The notes under the pieces are model-generated. The model made no database searches and had not been told where the DNA came from. It saw nothing but the letters and a program-made list of their open reading frames with translations. Of a stretch of 64,000 nucleotides of DNA, positions 46,373-54,498 are shown piece by piece. The stretch's first letter is position 1, and each line of letters opens with the position of its first letter. Position numbers and translations under genes: made by a program. Location of the stretch: the NCBI GenBank assembly GCA_049317525.1, contig JBMOIC010000001.1, positions 1 to 64,000 on the forward strand. Direction: 5' to 3'. Origin of the DNA: UBA961 sp049317525. Its GTDB lineage: Bacteria > Bacteroidota > Ignavibacteria > Kapaibacteriales > UBA961.

Positions 46373-46484
46373 CTGTTCACATATACTATGCTCAAAGCAA
46401 GATATCGATAGATATATATCAATAATAACATTTTCCATTTTAAAATTCTTTAATCTCATTGTTTAAGCATGTGATTACAATAAT

Positions 46485-47285
46485 ATGGCATATACTTTGC
46501 TCTTTAAAAATATCACATCTATGTTTTTAACAAAGGTATGTTGCCAATTGAATAAAAAAGTATTTCTGATTGTGTATATGTTGTGTCTTTCAGTGTTTGG
46601 AGGATTATTATTAGAGGTAAAAGCTCAGGATACAGCTAATAATCATCCATTTGCAATACCAAGGATAGGAATTCCAGACACAATGATGGTTTTCTCACCA
46701 TCTAAGCCTTTATTTTCTGATACAATTTCAAGTACATTATTTTCAGATATTTGGGGAGTAGAATTATTGTTTTCTGACAATGGATTTGGGGCTGGTATTG
46801 TTTATCAAAAATTGATGTCAAAAAAAGTATCTGGTTTTATCCATTTGGGAGTTTCAGGTGCAAGAAATACAGATGAAATTGAATATATAGATCCATATAC
46901 AGGATATCCATTTATTCCTGGAAAAGTTAATCGATTATTTTGTGCCCCACTTACTGTGGGAATTCAATATAGATTATTTAGCAATAGTCTATCAGAAACA
47001 TTTAGGCCTTTTTTAAGTTGTGGTATAGGGCCTGCATTAATTGTTCAGGCAAAATATGATGATCCTTATTTTGCATCAATAAGCAATGCAACATTGCATG
47101 GACGCCCAGCGGGGTTTTTAGGATTTGGTGCTGGAATAGGTAATCAAGCAAGAAGTATGTTATCTATTCAGGGAAGATATTATTATATACCTTTTGGTGA
47201 TAAAGGATTAGAGAGCATTAAGGATATTCCGATTACAGATTTTGGTGGTTTTTTTATAGCATTGCAATTATTGTTTAGCAAATAA
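46485..47285 (+). CDS. Probable outer-membrane beta-barrel protein
   Basis: A 266-residue exported protein with the hydrophobic signal KKVFLIVYMLCLSVFGGLLL, ending near VKAQ at about residue 48. The signal is unusually far from the ATG at 46485, so the true start may be the ATG at 46521. The mature part alternates short aromatic strands (GVELLFSDNGFGAGIVYQKL, SGFIHLGVSGAR, FCAPLTVGIQYRLF, GRYYYIPFGDKG) and ends in FGGFFIALQLLFSK, a C-terminal strand with an aromatic pattern. This resembles eight-strand barrel porin-like proteins of Bacteroidota. No catalytic site is visible. It lies 112 bases after pdhB. Confidence 0.65.
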   Translation: MAYTLLFKNITSMFLTKVCCQLNKKVFLIVYMLCLSVFGGLLLEVKAQDTANNHPFAIPRIGIPDTMMVFSPSKPLFSDTISSTLFSDIWGVELLFSDNGFGAGIVYQKLMSKKVSGFIHLGVSGARNTDEIEYIDPYTGYPFIPGKVNRLFCAPLTVGIQYRLFSNSLSETFRPFLSCGIGPALIVQAKYDDPYFASISNATLHGRPAGFLGFGAGIGNQARSMLSIQGRYYYIPFGDKGLESIKDIPITDFGGFFIALQLLFSK

Positions 47286-47301
47286 TTTTAGAGAGTTTAT
47301 A

Positions 47302-48444
47302 GTGAATAGGTTTTGTACAATGAGAGATATGCATATTCAACAAACAATAATATGCATATTCATTATATCTGCATTTATTGGGGTTTCATGTGGGAATACA
47401 CCGGAATCTAAGCCAGTAATTATACTAACAACATTTCAAAAAGATTCTATTTTAAAGGAAAAGAACAATGCTAAGTTAGCTGCTATACAAGCACAAATTC
47501 CAAAAATTACCTATCAAAAAATGGTAATACAAAATGGTAAGCATTTAGATTCTATTAGAAAAGCATATAAAAAGGGTGACAGTTTAAATAGAATATCGTA
47601 CAGAGCATTTACAACTGTAAATAGAAAGGACTTACATTATTTTAGAGTTGGTGATACGGTAATTATTCCAAGCATCATATCGGCTAATCTTACTGATTAT
47701 TCAGTATTCCCTGCTGTGTACCCAGCTGCAGATACAATTCCAAAAATCATCATCGTTTCAAATCATTGGCTAAGTTATGCATGTTATGAATATGGAAAAT
47801 TAGTTCGATTTGCAGCATGTAATACAGGTGAAGAAAGAAAAGCAACATTTCCTGGAAGATATGCCCTTAATTGGCGTCATATATTACGACATTCTTCTAT
47901 TAATTATAATTGGGTTTTGCCATATACTTGGAATTTCCATTTACAGGCAGGTTCTGCATTTCATCAATTTGATATGCCCGGTAGGCCTGTATCCCATTCT
48001 TGTATTCGCCAATTTATGGATGATGCTAAATGGTTATTTTATTGGGGGCAAGGTGCAAAGATAATGCCAGGTACTAGAAGATATATTCCACTTTCTGGAA
48101 CACCAGTTGTTATTATGGATATGTTTGACTTCAGAAGAAAAAAAGGTGGTCCTTGGTGGGATATTCCCGATAATTCAATAAAAATAACATTACCAGAACA
48201 TCCACTCAATTTTGAAGAAGCATTAATACCCATTTCTCAAATCCCAGTAGGTTCAAGAGGTAGCTTAAGTAATAAAGAACGTTATATTACTGCAGAAGAT
48301 ACCCTTAGAGCACGTGGTACAATTAGAGCTGACATTAAATTAAGACCATCCATACAGTATAATAGAAGAAAAAAGCCAAATGTTAATGGAATAACTCCTA
48401 CTATTCCACAGGCAACAAGCTCGATACAATCACCTAAAAAATGA
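47302..48444 (+). CDS. L,D-transpeptidase (YkuD family) lipoprotein
   Basis: This 380-residue lipoprotein has signal ...ISAFIGVSC, with Cys at residue 30 when counted from the GTG at 47302. That GTG has GAGAG six bases upstream; the ATGs at 47320 and 47329 also fit and would shorten the signal. The catalytic box is HQFDMPGRPVSHSCIR, with His232, Ser233 and Cys234, so SHSC replaces the more common SHGC. Such enzymes cross-link peptidoglycan or attach proteins to it through a Cys intermediate. Before the domain lies a possible LysM-like piece (SIRKAYKKGDSLNRISYRAF). The C-terminal tail (about 330-380) is basic and Pro/Thr-rich. Confidence 0.85.
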   Translation: MNRFCTMRDMHIQQTIICIFIISAFIGVSCGNTPESKPVIILTTFQKDSILKEKNNAKLAAIQAQIPKITYQKMVIQNGKHLDSIRKAYKKGDSLNRISYRAFTTVNRKDLHYFRVGDTVIIPSIISANLTDYSVFPAVYPAADTIPKIIIVSNHWLSYACYEYGKLVRFAACNTGEERKATFPGRYALNWRHILRHSSINYNWVLPYTWNFHLQAGSAFHQFDMPGRPVSHSCIRQFMDDAKWLFYWGQGAKIMPGTRRYIPLSGTPVVIMDMFDFRRKKGGPWWDIPDNSIKITLPEHPLNFEEALIPISQIPVGSRGSLSNKERYITAEDTLRARGTIRADIKLRPSIQYNRRKKPNVNGITPTIPQATSSIQSPKK

Positions 48445-48526
48445 TTTTTTGTTATGAAAAGGAAACATACAGAATACTTCGTAACTTTGCATGAAGTTTT
48501 CTCTTTTTCTGTTTCATATTATACTT

Positions 48527-49336
48527 ATGAATTTTTCTACATTAGATACTATTCTTAATTCTGTATTTCCATCAGAAACCGCATGGAAAGATGATAAAAT
48601 TGGAATTCAAATAGATATCTATCCTCCTGATACATCAATAGTAAAAGTACTTATAGCATATGAAATTAATGATGAAGTAGTATTAGAAGCCAAGCACCTT
48701 AATGTGCAACTAATATGTGCTTTTCATCCATTAATATTTAATCCTCTCTCTTCGATTGTACATAATGATCGAGTAGGAAAAATAGTTCATACTTTGATTC
48801 AGTCAAACATTGGTGTTTTTATCATACATACTAATTTTGATGCTCATCCCAAAGGAACTAATATATTGGCAGCCGAGGCATTAGGATTATCTTATCATTC
48901 ATTAATGATGTTAGTACCAGACAAAAAACACGATTCATTTGGAATGGGAATTATTGGTGATATAGAAAAACCTATACCAGTTAATGAATTTGTGCAACAT
49001 TGTTCCCGCATTTTTTCAGCTCCAATTTCCTATACAATTGGCAAAAACGAAACAATTTCTAGAATTGCCATGGTATGTGGCAGTGGAATGACGTATTTCA
49101 ATGAAGCTTTATCAAGTGGAGCCGACTGTTTTATAACTGCCGATATAAAATATCATCACTTTCACGAAGCAAAAGGTAAGATTACACTGATAGATCCTGG
49201 TCATGCACAGATGGAGCAGTTTGTGGCACGAGGTTTGTTGAATATACTTACTTCTATACCAGATTTTTCTGATATTGAATTTATTGTTTCGGAAGTTCGC
49301 ACTTCACCGGTATCATATATAATGCACCAAGATTAG
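48527..49336 (+). CDS. Nif3-like dinuclear metal protein (DUF34/YbgI family)
   Basis: A protein of about 269 residues. Starting at the ATG 48527, it opens MNFSTLDTILNSVFPSETAW, close to the usual family start; an upstream ATG at 48491 is less likely. Metal-ligand regions are visible in CAFHPLIF near residue 64, HTNFDAHPKGTN near 105, and FITADIKYHHFHEAKG followed by DPGHAQMEQF near the C-terminus. The family forms a ring with a two-metal centre; bacterial members have been linked to nucleotide or cofactor repair, but the function is not firmly settled. It precedes the zinc-ribbon gene by 29 bases, a common arrangement. Confidence 0.92.
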   Translation: MNFSTLDTILNSVFPSETAWKDDKIGIQIDIYPPDTSIVKVLIAYEINDEVVLEAKHLNVQLICAFHPLIFNPLSSIVHNDRVGKIVHTLIQSNIGVFIIHTNFDAHPKGTNILAAEALGLSYHSLMMLVPDKKHDSFGMGIIGDIEKPIPVNEFVQHCSRIFSAPISYTIGKNETISRIAMVCGSGMTYFNEALSSGADCFITADIKYHHFHEAKGKITLIDPGHAQMEQFVARGLLNILTSIPDFSDIEFIVSEVRTSPVSYIMHQD

Positions 49337-49365
49337 TTTATTTATTTTAATGAGTTGAGTATCAC

Positions 49366-50067
49366 ATGAGTTCTCTTTCCGCAGCCATTTCTGATTTGTC
49401 CGCAATTGATATTATTTTAGATGAATTAAAAGAAGATTTGGGAGATTTACCCCAACAGGTTGCAAGTGCCGAAGATAGTTTTCGCGAACGCACACTAAAC
49501 ATAGAAGCAACAGAAAATACTTTGAAAGAATTAGAGCATTTTAAAAGCAATTCCCATATTCGTTTACAAGAGATTAAAGATAAAGAAGATATCTTAGCAG
49601 CTCAGCAATTTAATGTAAGAAATAATAGAGAATTTGATGCAATTACCCATGAAATTGAAGCGTTAAGATCTGAACGAGCAAAAATATTTGATGAACAAAG
49701 AACTGTAGGTGTAAAAGAAGAAAATCTCCGATCCATGATAGCCGAACAACAAAGCGAATTAGATGAAGCAAAAGAGCTTCTTAATGATAAAGAACATAAA
49801 TTATCTGCTATTACTCATGGACATAATGATGAAATTTTATCTCAAACAAGACAAAGAATTTCTATCATTTCCTCGATGCCTGTACAAGCAATAGCAGACT
49901 ATGAAAGGATACGCACTTTTCACAAAGATGCAGCAGTAAAAGTAAGAAAAAACAGTTGTTCGGGTTGCTTCAATGCAGTACCTCCACAAAAAATAGTTGA
50001 AATGAGAAATAAGCCAGATCAAATGTTTTTATGTGAACATTGTGGACGTATCCTTATAACAGAATAA
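49366..50067 (+). CDS. Coiled-coil protein with C-terminal C4 zinc ribbon
   Basis: A 233-residue protein with a long helical coiled-coil part (about 5-180; heptads such as ALRSERAKIFDEQRTVGVKEENLR) and a short zinc ribbon with C198 and C201 (CSGC) and C223 and C226 (CEHC). This form belongs to the DUF/CT398-like family often beside Nif3 genes. It lies 29 bases downstream of nif3 and 27 bases before the RNase P RNA. A role in flagellar chaperoning has been proposed for a Chlamydia member; no flagellar gene is present here. The function is unknown. Confidence 0.9.
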   Translation: MSSLSAAISDLSAIDIILDELKEDLGDLPQQVASAEDSFRERTLNIEATENTLKELEHFKSNSHIRLQEIKDKEDILAAQQFNVRNNREFDAITHEIEALRSERAKIFDEQRTVGVKEENLRSMIAEQQSELDEAKELLNDKEHKLSAITHGHNDEILSQTRQRISIISSMPVQAIADYERIRTFHKDAAVKVRKNSCSGCFNAVPPQKIVEMRNKPDQMFLCEHCGRILITE

Positions 50068-50094
50068 ATTTTTCATTTTTAACATAATCAAATC

Positions 50095-50486
50095 GGGGCT
50101 GTCGGAGAAGCGCGCCATTTCGATGGTGAGGAAAGTCCGAACTCCAAAGAGCAGCGTGCTTTGTAACACAAAGGCGATAATACATTTCCCTTTGGGAATT
50201 GGGTAGTCGACGGAAAGTGCAACAGAAAATATACCGCCTTAAATTATTAAGGTAAGGTTGAAATGGCGAGGTAAGAGCTCACCGCAAAGGAAGTGATTTC
50301 TTTGGCAAGGTAAACCCCACGCGGAGCAAGGCAAATAAGGAAAAAGTGTTCTAAACAGTTTTGCTGCTCGCAAAACCCTATGGATTTTTCCGGGTATGCT
50401 GCAAAGAAATTTATGGCAACATAAATTCAAGATAAATGCTTCTCATTCCCTAACAGGAATACAGAATTCGGCTTATAGACAGCTTC
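50095..50486 (+). ncRNA. rnpB: RNase P RNA (bacterial class A type)
   Basis: This roughly 392-base RNA is the catalytic subunit that trims tRNA 5' ends. The conserved 5' block GAGGAAAGTCCGAACTCC lies at 50128-50145, the AACAGAAAATATACCGCC block at about 50221-50238, the TAAGAGCTCACCGC segment at about 50272, and the 3' block ACAGAATTCGGCTTATAG at 50461-50478. The P1 stem pairs GGGGCTGTC (50095-50103) with GACAGCTTC (50478-50486), using two G-U pairs. Ends are set from P1. The gene has the same direction as its neighbours, and miaE begins 35 bases after it without a clear terminator. Confidence 0.97.
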
Positions 50487-50521
50487 GTTATTGATTTTTT
50501 AGTTGATTTTCTGATTCTTTT

Positions 50522-51100
50522 ATGCTATGCTTACACTCACCTTCTAATCCAGAATGGATAATAAATGCAAAGGATAATATTCATTCGATTCTTATTGACC
50601 ACGCTCACTGTGAAAAAAAAGCTGCAGCAAATGCACTACATTTAATTCAAAACTATCCTCAATATCCTGAATTAGTTCTAGAAATGATTGCCATTGTAAA
50701 AGAAGAATGGGAACATTTTGAACATGTATATGCTATTATTCTGCAACAGAATATTCAGTTGACAAAAGATACTGGAAACTTATATGCACAGCAATTAAGC
50801 AAGAATATCAGAAAATCTGAAGATGTAAAATTACTAGACTTATTATTAGTTGATGCTATCATCGAAGCTAGATCTTGTGAACGTTTTTCAATCTTGTCTA
50901 AATGCATGTCAATCCCCTCTTATCTAAGAGAATTTTATTCTACATTGCTAGCTTCTGAAGCTGGACATTATATAACGTTTGTTGATCTTGCTAAAAAGTT
51001 TTATCCAGATGAAATTGTTAAATCTAGACTTCAACAATTAGCTGCCATTGAAGCAAAAATTGTTCAACAATTACATAATCAACCAACAATTCATGGTTAA
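50522..51100 (+). CDS. miaE: tRNA-(ms2io6A)-hydroxylase MiaE-like protein
   Basis: This 192-residue ferritin-like di-iron enzyme hydroxylates the isopentenyl group of ms2i6A37 in tRNA. Iron ligands are visible in DHAHCEKKAAANAL (His and Glu), VKEEWEHFEHVY (EEWEHFE), DAIIEARSCERF and LLASEAGHYITF, the two-pair ExxH pattern of MiaE. Its length fits the family. It lies just after rnpB and overlaps fmt by eight bases, so miaE, fmt and rsmG read as a translation and tRNA operon. The ATG at 50522 lies in an AT-rich leader without a strong Shine-Dalgarno motif. Confidence 0.92.
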   Translation: MLCLHSPSNPEWIINAKDNIHSILIDHAHCEKKAAANALHLIQNYPQYPELVLEMIAIVKEEWEHFEHVYAIILQQNIQLTKDTGNLYAQQLSKNIRKSEDVKLLDLLLVDAIIEARSCERFSILSKCMSIPSYLREFYSTLLASEAGHYITFVDLAKKFYPDEIVKSRLQQLAAIEAKIVQQLHNQPTIHG

Positions 51101-52028
51101 CAATAATCCACATATTGTATTCATGGGAACTCCTGAATTTGCAGTGCCTTCTATGCTTGCAATTCATCACAAATATGGTATAAAAGCAGTTGTAACATTG
51201 CCTGATAAACCCGCTGGTAGAGGCCAAAACTTGCGTCCTACTGCTGTGAAAGTAGCAGCATTACAGCATAATATTCCAGTATTAACACCACAATCTCTTA
51301 AAGATCCTTCTTTCATTCAAGAATTACAGAATCTTCAACCCGATATTATTATTGTAGTGGCTTTTAGAATATTGCCAAAATCTGTTTATGAATTAGCCTC
51401 GATTGGTACTTTTAATATTCATGGAAGTTTATTGCCTAAATATAGAGGTGCAGCGCCAATTCAGTGGTCTTTAATTCATGGAGATACAGAAACCGGGCTT
51501 ACAACCTTTTTATTAAATGATACAGTTGATACTGGTAATATTTTACTTCAGAAAAAATGTAATATTCCAGAGAATACATCATATGGTGAGCTTTATCAAC
51601 AACTTATGTCATTAAGTGTTTCTATCGCTTTAGAAACCTGTGATGGATTAATACACAATACTATTATCCCAAAAGTACAAGATGAAAAAGCTTCAAGCCC
51701 AGCACCAAAAATTTTCAAAGACCATTGTCATATATCTTGTGAACAATCAGCTAAGGAAATTAAAAATCTTATTCATGGATTAAATCCAATACCTGGTGCT
51801 TTTGTATCTATTGACAATAAACAGGTAAAGCTACTAAGGGCTAATCATTATACAGGAAATGAACAAGTACACTGTGGACATTTCCTCATCAATAGTACTG
51901 AGTTTTTATTAGGATGTTCAGATGGTATTTTGTCTATAGTTGAACTACAAATGGAAGGAAAACCAAAAATGAAAACAACTGATTTTTTACGTGGATATCG
52001 CGGCATTTTACATGGAATAGTTACATAA
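51093..52028 (+). CDS. fmt: Methionyl-tRNA formyltransferase
   Basis: This enzyme of 311 residues formylates initiator Met-tRNA. The start ATG at 51093 overlaps the miaE stop by eight bases and gives MVNNNPHIVFMGTPEFAVPS, the usual family opening; an ATG at 51048 lies inside miaE and is rejected. Catalytic residues sit in NIHGSLLPKYRGAAPIQWSL (Asn, His) with the Asp in LNDTVDTGNILL. The C-terminal anticodon-side domain (HGLNPIPGAFVSIDNKQVKL) is present. It is followed by rsmG after one base. Confidence 0.95.
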   Translation: MVNNNPHIVFMGTPEFAVPSMLAIHHKYGIKAVVTLPDKPAGRGQNLRPTAVKVAALQHNIPVLTPQSLKDPSFIQELQNLQPDIIIVVAFRILPKSVYELASIGTFNIHGSLLPKYRGAAPIQWSLIHGDTETGLTTFLLNDTVDTGNILLQKKCNIPENTSYGELYQQLMSLSVSIALETCDGLIHNTIIPKVQDEKASSPAPKIFKDHCHISCEQSAKEIKNLIHGLNPIPGAFVSIDNKQVKLLRANHYTGNEQVHCGHFLINSTEFLLGCSDGILSIVELQMEGKPKMKTTDFLRGYRGILHGIVT

Positions 52029-52029
52029 T

Positions 52030-52698
52030 ATGGAACCATTAGAATTTTGGACAATTTGTAATAGTAATGGAATATTACTTTCTCACGAACAAGTAGATCG
52101 TTTTGATAGATATTATAAAGAACTTATTTATTGGAATGAAAAAATAAATTTGATCTCGAGAAAAGATATGGATAATATCTGGGAACATCATTTTTTACAT
52201 TCTTTAAGTATTGTTAAGGCAGATATAATTCCTGCTAAAGCAATATGCATGGATATTGGTACTGGAGGAGGTTTACCGGGCATTCCTGTAGGTATAGCAC
52301 GCGAGGATTGCAAAGTTACTTTGGTAGATTCTATTGCAAAAAAAATGAAATTAACCTCCATGTTTGCAGCCCATACTGGTTTAAGAGGTTTAACTGCAAT
52401 TACTACAAGAATGGAAGACTTATCTACCGACAAACAATTTAAAGGTAAATATGATATCATTATGGCTAGAGCTGTAGCCCCAATAGAAAAACTTGTGAAT
52501 TGGACATTACCTTTACTAAAACCACATGGTTCTTATATTCTTCTAAAAGGTGGGGACCTTACCCAAGAAATACTTCAGGCCAAAGAATCTATTAAAGGAA
52601 TTCATATTCAAGAATTACCCATAATATGGAAAGGAATAGATTGGTTTACTACAGAAGATAAAAAGATTATAGTGTGCACATTTCCTGATCATAAATAA
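52030..52698 (+). CDS. rsmG: 16S rRNA (guanine527-N7)-methyltransferase RsmG
   Basis: This 222-residue SAM-dependent methyltransferase modifies G527 in the decoding site of 16S rRNA. The block MDIGTGGGLPGIPVGIA (about 75-91) is the SAM loop. VDSIAKKMKLTSMFAA, DIIMARAVAPIEKLVNW and LLKGGDL are the other family blocks, and KINLISRKDMDNIWEHHFLHSL opens the domain. It is the third of the miaE-fmt-rsmG run. A 90-base gap with no clear terminator follows. Confidence 0.96.
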   Translation: MEPLEFWTICNSNGILLSHEQVDRFDRYYKELIYWNEKINLISRKDMDNIWEHHFLHSLSIVKADIIPAKAICMDIGTGGGLPGIPVGIAREDCKVTLVDSIAKKMKLTSMFAAHTGLRGLTAITTRMEDLSTDKQFKGKYDIIMARAVAPIEKLVNWTLPLLKPHGSYILLKGGDLTQEILQAKESIKGIHIQELPIIWKGIDWFTTEDKKIIVCTFPDHK

Positions 52699-52787
52699 TT
52701 TAATTGTACTTTTTGGTTACATATATTTTTTTAATTTGTCTTGGCATTAATTAGATAAGCACATTGTTTACCATTTCTGGTTAGCTT

Positions 52788-54461
52788 ATGAACCGTCGTT
52801 CTTTTTTTAAAAATCTAGCTTTATCAAAAGATCCAGTTGACATACCACAAAAAGCACAAATCAATGCTTTAGAAAAATTTCAAGGGACTTGGAATAAAGA
52901 AACTCGCCTTCACCTGCTTCGCAGAACAATGTTTGGATGTACTCCAGCAGAGTATAATTCTGTAGAAACAAAATCACTTGATGAGATTTTAGACATATTA
53001 TTTGCTGGAATTACTTTACCAGAAGAACCGCTGGCATATACTAATTCAGGCTCAATAACTGCTGGAAATCCATGGGTATCTGCTGCATATGAATCAGGTT
53101 CAGAGCAGCAACGATTAACATTTTTGCAATCTTGGCACATAAATATAGTGCTAAAACAGCCAATGCGCATTCATGATAAAATGGTATTGTTTTGGCAGAA
53201 TCATTTTGCAACCGGAGCAATTGTTGTTAAAGATGCTCGATATATGTACAAACAAACAACCTTATTATATCAACAATCTTTAGGAAATGCTAAAGATTTA
53301 GTGAGATATATGCTGTTTGACTTGGCAATGAGCAGATATTTAAATAATAATACAAATACAAAATCTAATCCAAATGAAAATCTAGCAAGAGAACTCCAAG
53401 AACTTTTCACGATAGGAAAAGGACCAGAAATCGCTCCTGGTAATTATACTCATTATACAGAACAAGATGTAAAAGCGGCAGGGAGAGTAATTTCTGGATG
53501 GGCTGATAATCAATCCAAATTATCATTGGTTTTTACTCCTAATAATCATGATACTCAACCAAAACAGTTTTCATCCGCATATCAAAATACTATCATTAAA
53601 TCTACTGCAAATACAGAGAATAGTGCTAAGACTGAAGTTGATGACTTATTGTCCATGATTTTTAAACAAGAACAAACATCTTTACACTTAATCAGAAAAC
53701 TCTATCGATTCTTTGTTGATTATGTAATTGATGATTCTGTTGAGAACTATATAATTAAACCATTAGCAGAACAATTCAGAGCCGCTAATTTTGAAGTAAA
53801 ACCCATTGTAAGAACTTTATTATCTAGTACTCATTTTTATAGCAATACTGTAAGAAATTGTTTTATTAAAACGCCAGCAGATTTAATAATTGGAACTTCA
53901 AGATTCTTTCATCCCGAGGGATTATATCCAGAAGAGTTGAATTTGATGCATTGGGCAAATAGAACATTAAGAAGATTGATGGGAAATATGGGTTTAGATA
54001 TCATGAATCCACCTAATGTAGCGGGAATTCCAGCATATTATCAGGAACCATCTTTTCATGAATTATGGATAAATGCTGATACATTACAGAAAAGAATCAA
54101 GTTTACGAATGATTTGTCGATAGATCATTTACAATTAGATGAAATGGATTATACCAAAGGTCCACTGATTGATGTTATTCAATTTGCAAAAGATTCTGGT
54201 GATCCAACAGATCCAACTGTCATTATCAATTATTGGTGTGAATGGCTATTTTCTATGCCAATTAGTGAAACAGTAAAAAATCAAGTAAAAGACTTCCTCA
54301 CTGCTGGTTCACCTGATTATGAATGGACTGTAAAATGGAATCTCTATATCGCCGATGAAGCAAATACTCCACAAGATGCCGCAATTGTCTCAGCTGTTGA
54401 AAAGCCACTCAGAAATCTAATAAAATATCTATTAGCAATGGCAGAATATCAACTTATTTAA
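52788..54461 (+). CDS. DUF1800 family protein
   Basis: A 557-residue protein with the DUF1800 family pattern: HLLRRTMFGCTPAEYNSV near residue 40, DKMVLFWQNHFATGA near 132, NENLARELQELFTIG near 198-212, YTEQDVKAAGRVISGW and a C-terminal segment with FFHPEGLYPEELN. The start MNRRSFFKNLALSKD has the twin-Arg look but no hydrophobic stretch after it, so export is doubtful. It precedes a DUF1501 protein by 37 bases; the two families are very often paired in Bacteroidota, Planctomycetes and others. Function of both is unknown; the pair may act together in the envelope. Confidence 0.9.
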   Translation: MNRRSFFKNLALSKDPVDIPQKAQINALEKFQGTWNKETRLHLLRRTMFGCTPAEYNSVETKSLDEILDILFAGITLPEEPLAYTNSGSITAGNPWVSAAYESGSEQQRLTFLQSWHINIVLKQPMRIHDKMVLFWQNHFATGAIVVKDARYMYKQTTLLYQQSLGNAKDLVRYMLFDLAMSRYLNNNTNTKSNPNENLARELQELFTIGKGPEIAPGNYTHYTEQDVKAAGRVISGWADNQSKLSLVFTPNNHDTQPKQFSSAYQNTIIKSTANTENSAKTEVDDLLSMIFKQEQTSLHLIRKLYRFFVDYVIDDSVENYIIKPLAEQFRAANFEVKPIVRTLLSSTHFYSNTVRNCFIKTPADLIIGTSRFFHPEGLYPEELNLMHWANRTLRRLMGNMGLDIMNPPNVAGIPAYYQEPSFHELWINADTLQKRIKFTNDLSIDHLQLDEMDYTKGPLIDVIQFAKDSGDPTDPTVIINYWCEWLFSMPISETVKNQVKDFLTAGSPDYEWTVKWNLYIADEANTPQDAAIVSAVEKPLRNLIKYLLAMAEYQLI

Positions 54462-54498
54462 TAGACAATTCCATTAAGATTCTTACGGATTATTATAT

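Noticed and set aside
46373..46484. Possible terminator after pdhB with repeated gatat/atatc units
   Set aside because: The repeats give only weak AT stems without a GC core or clear T tail.
51048..51092. Longer fmt start at 51048
   Set aside because: The added residues lie inside miaE in another frame and are not part of the family; the ATG at 51093 gives the standard opening.
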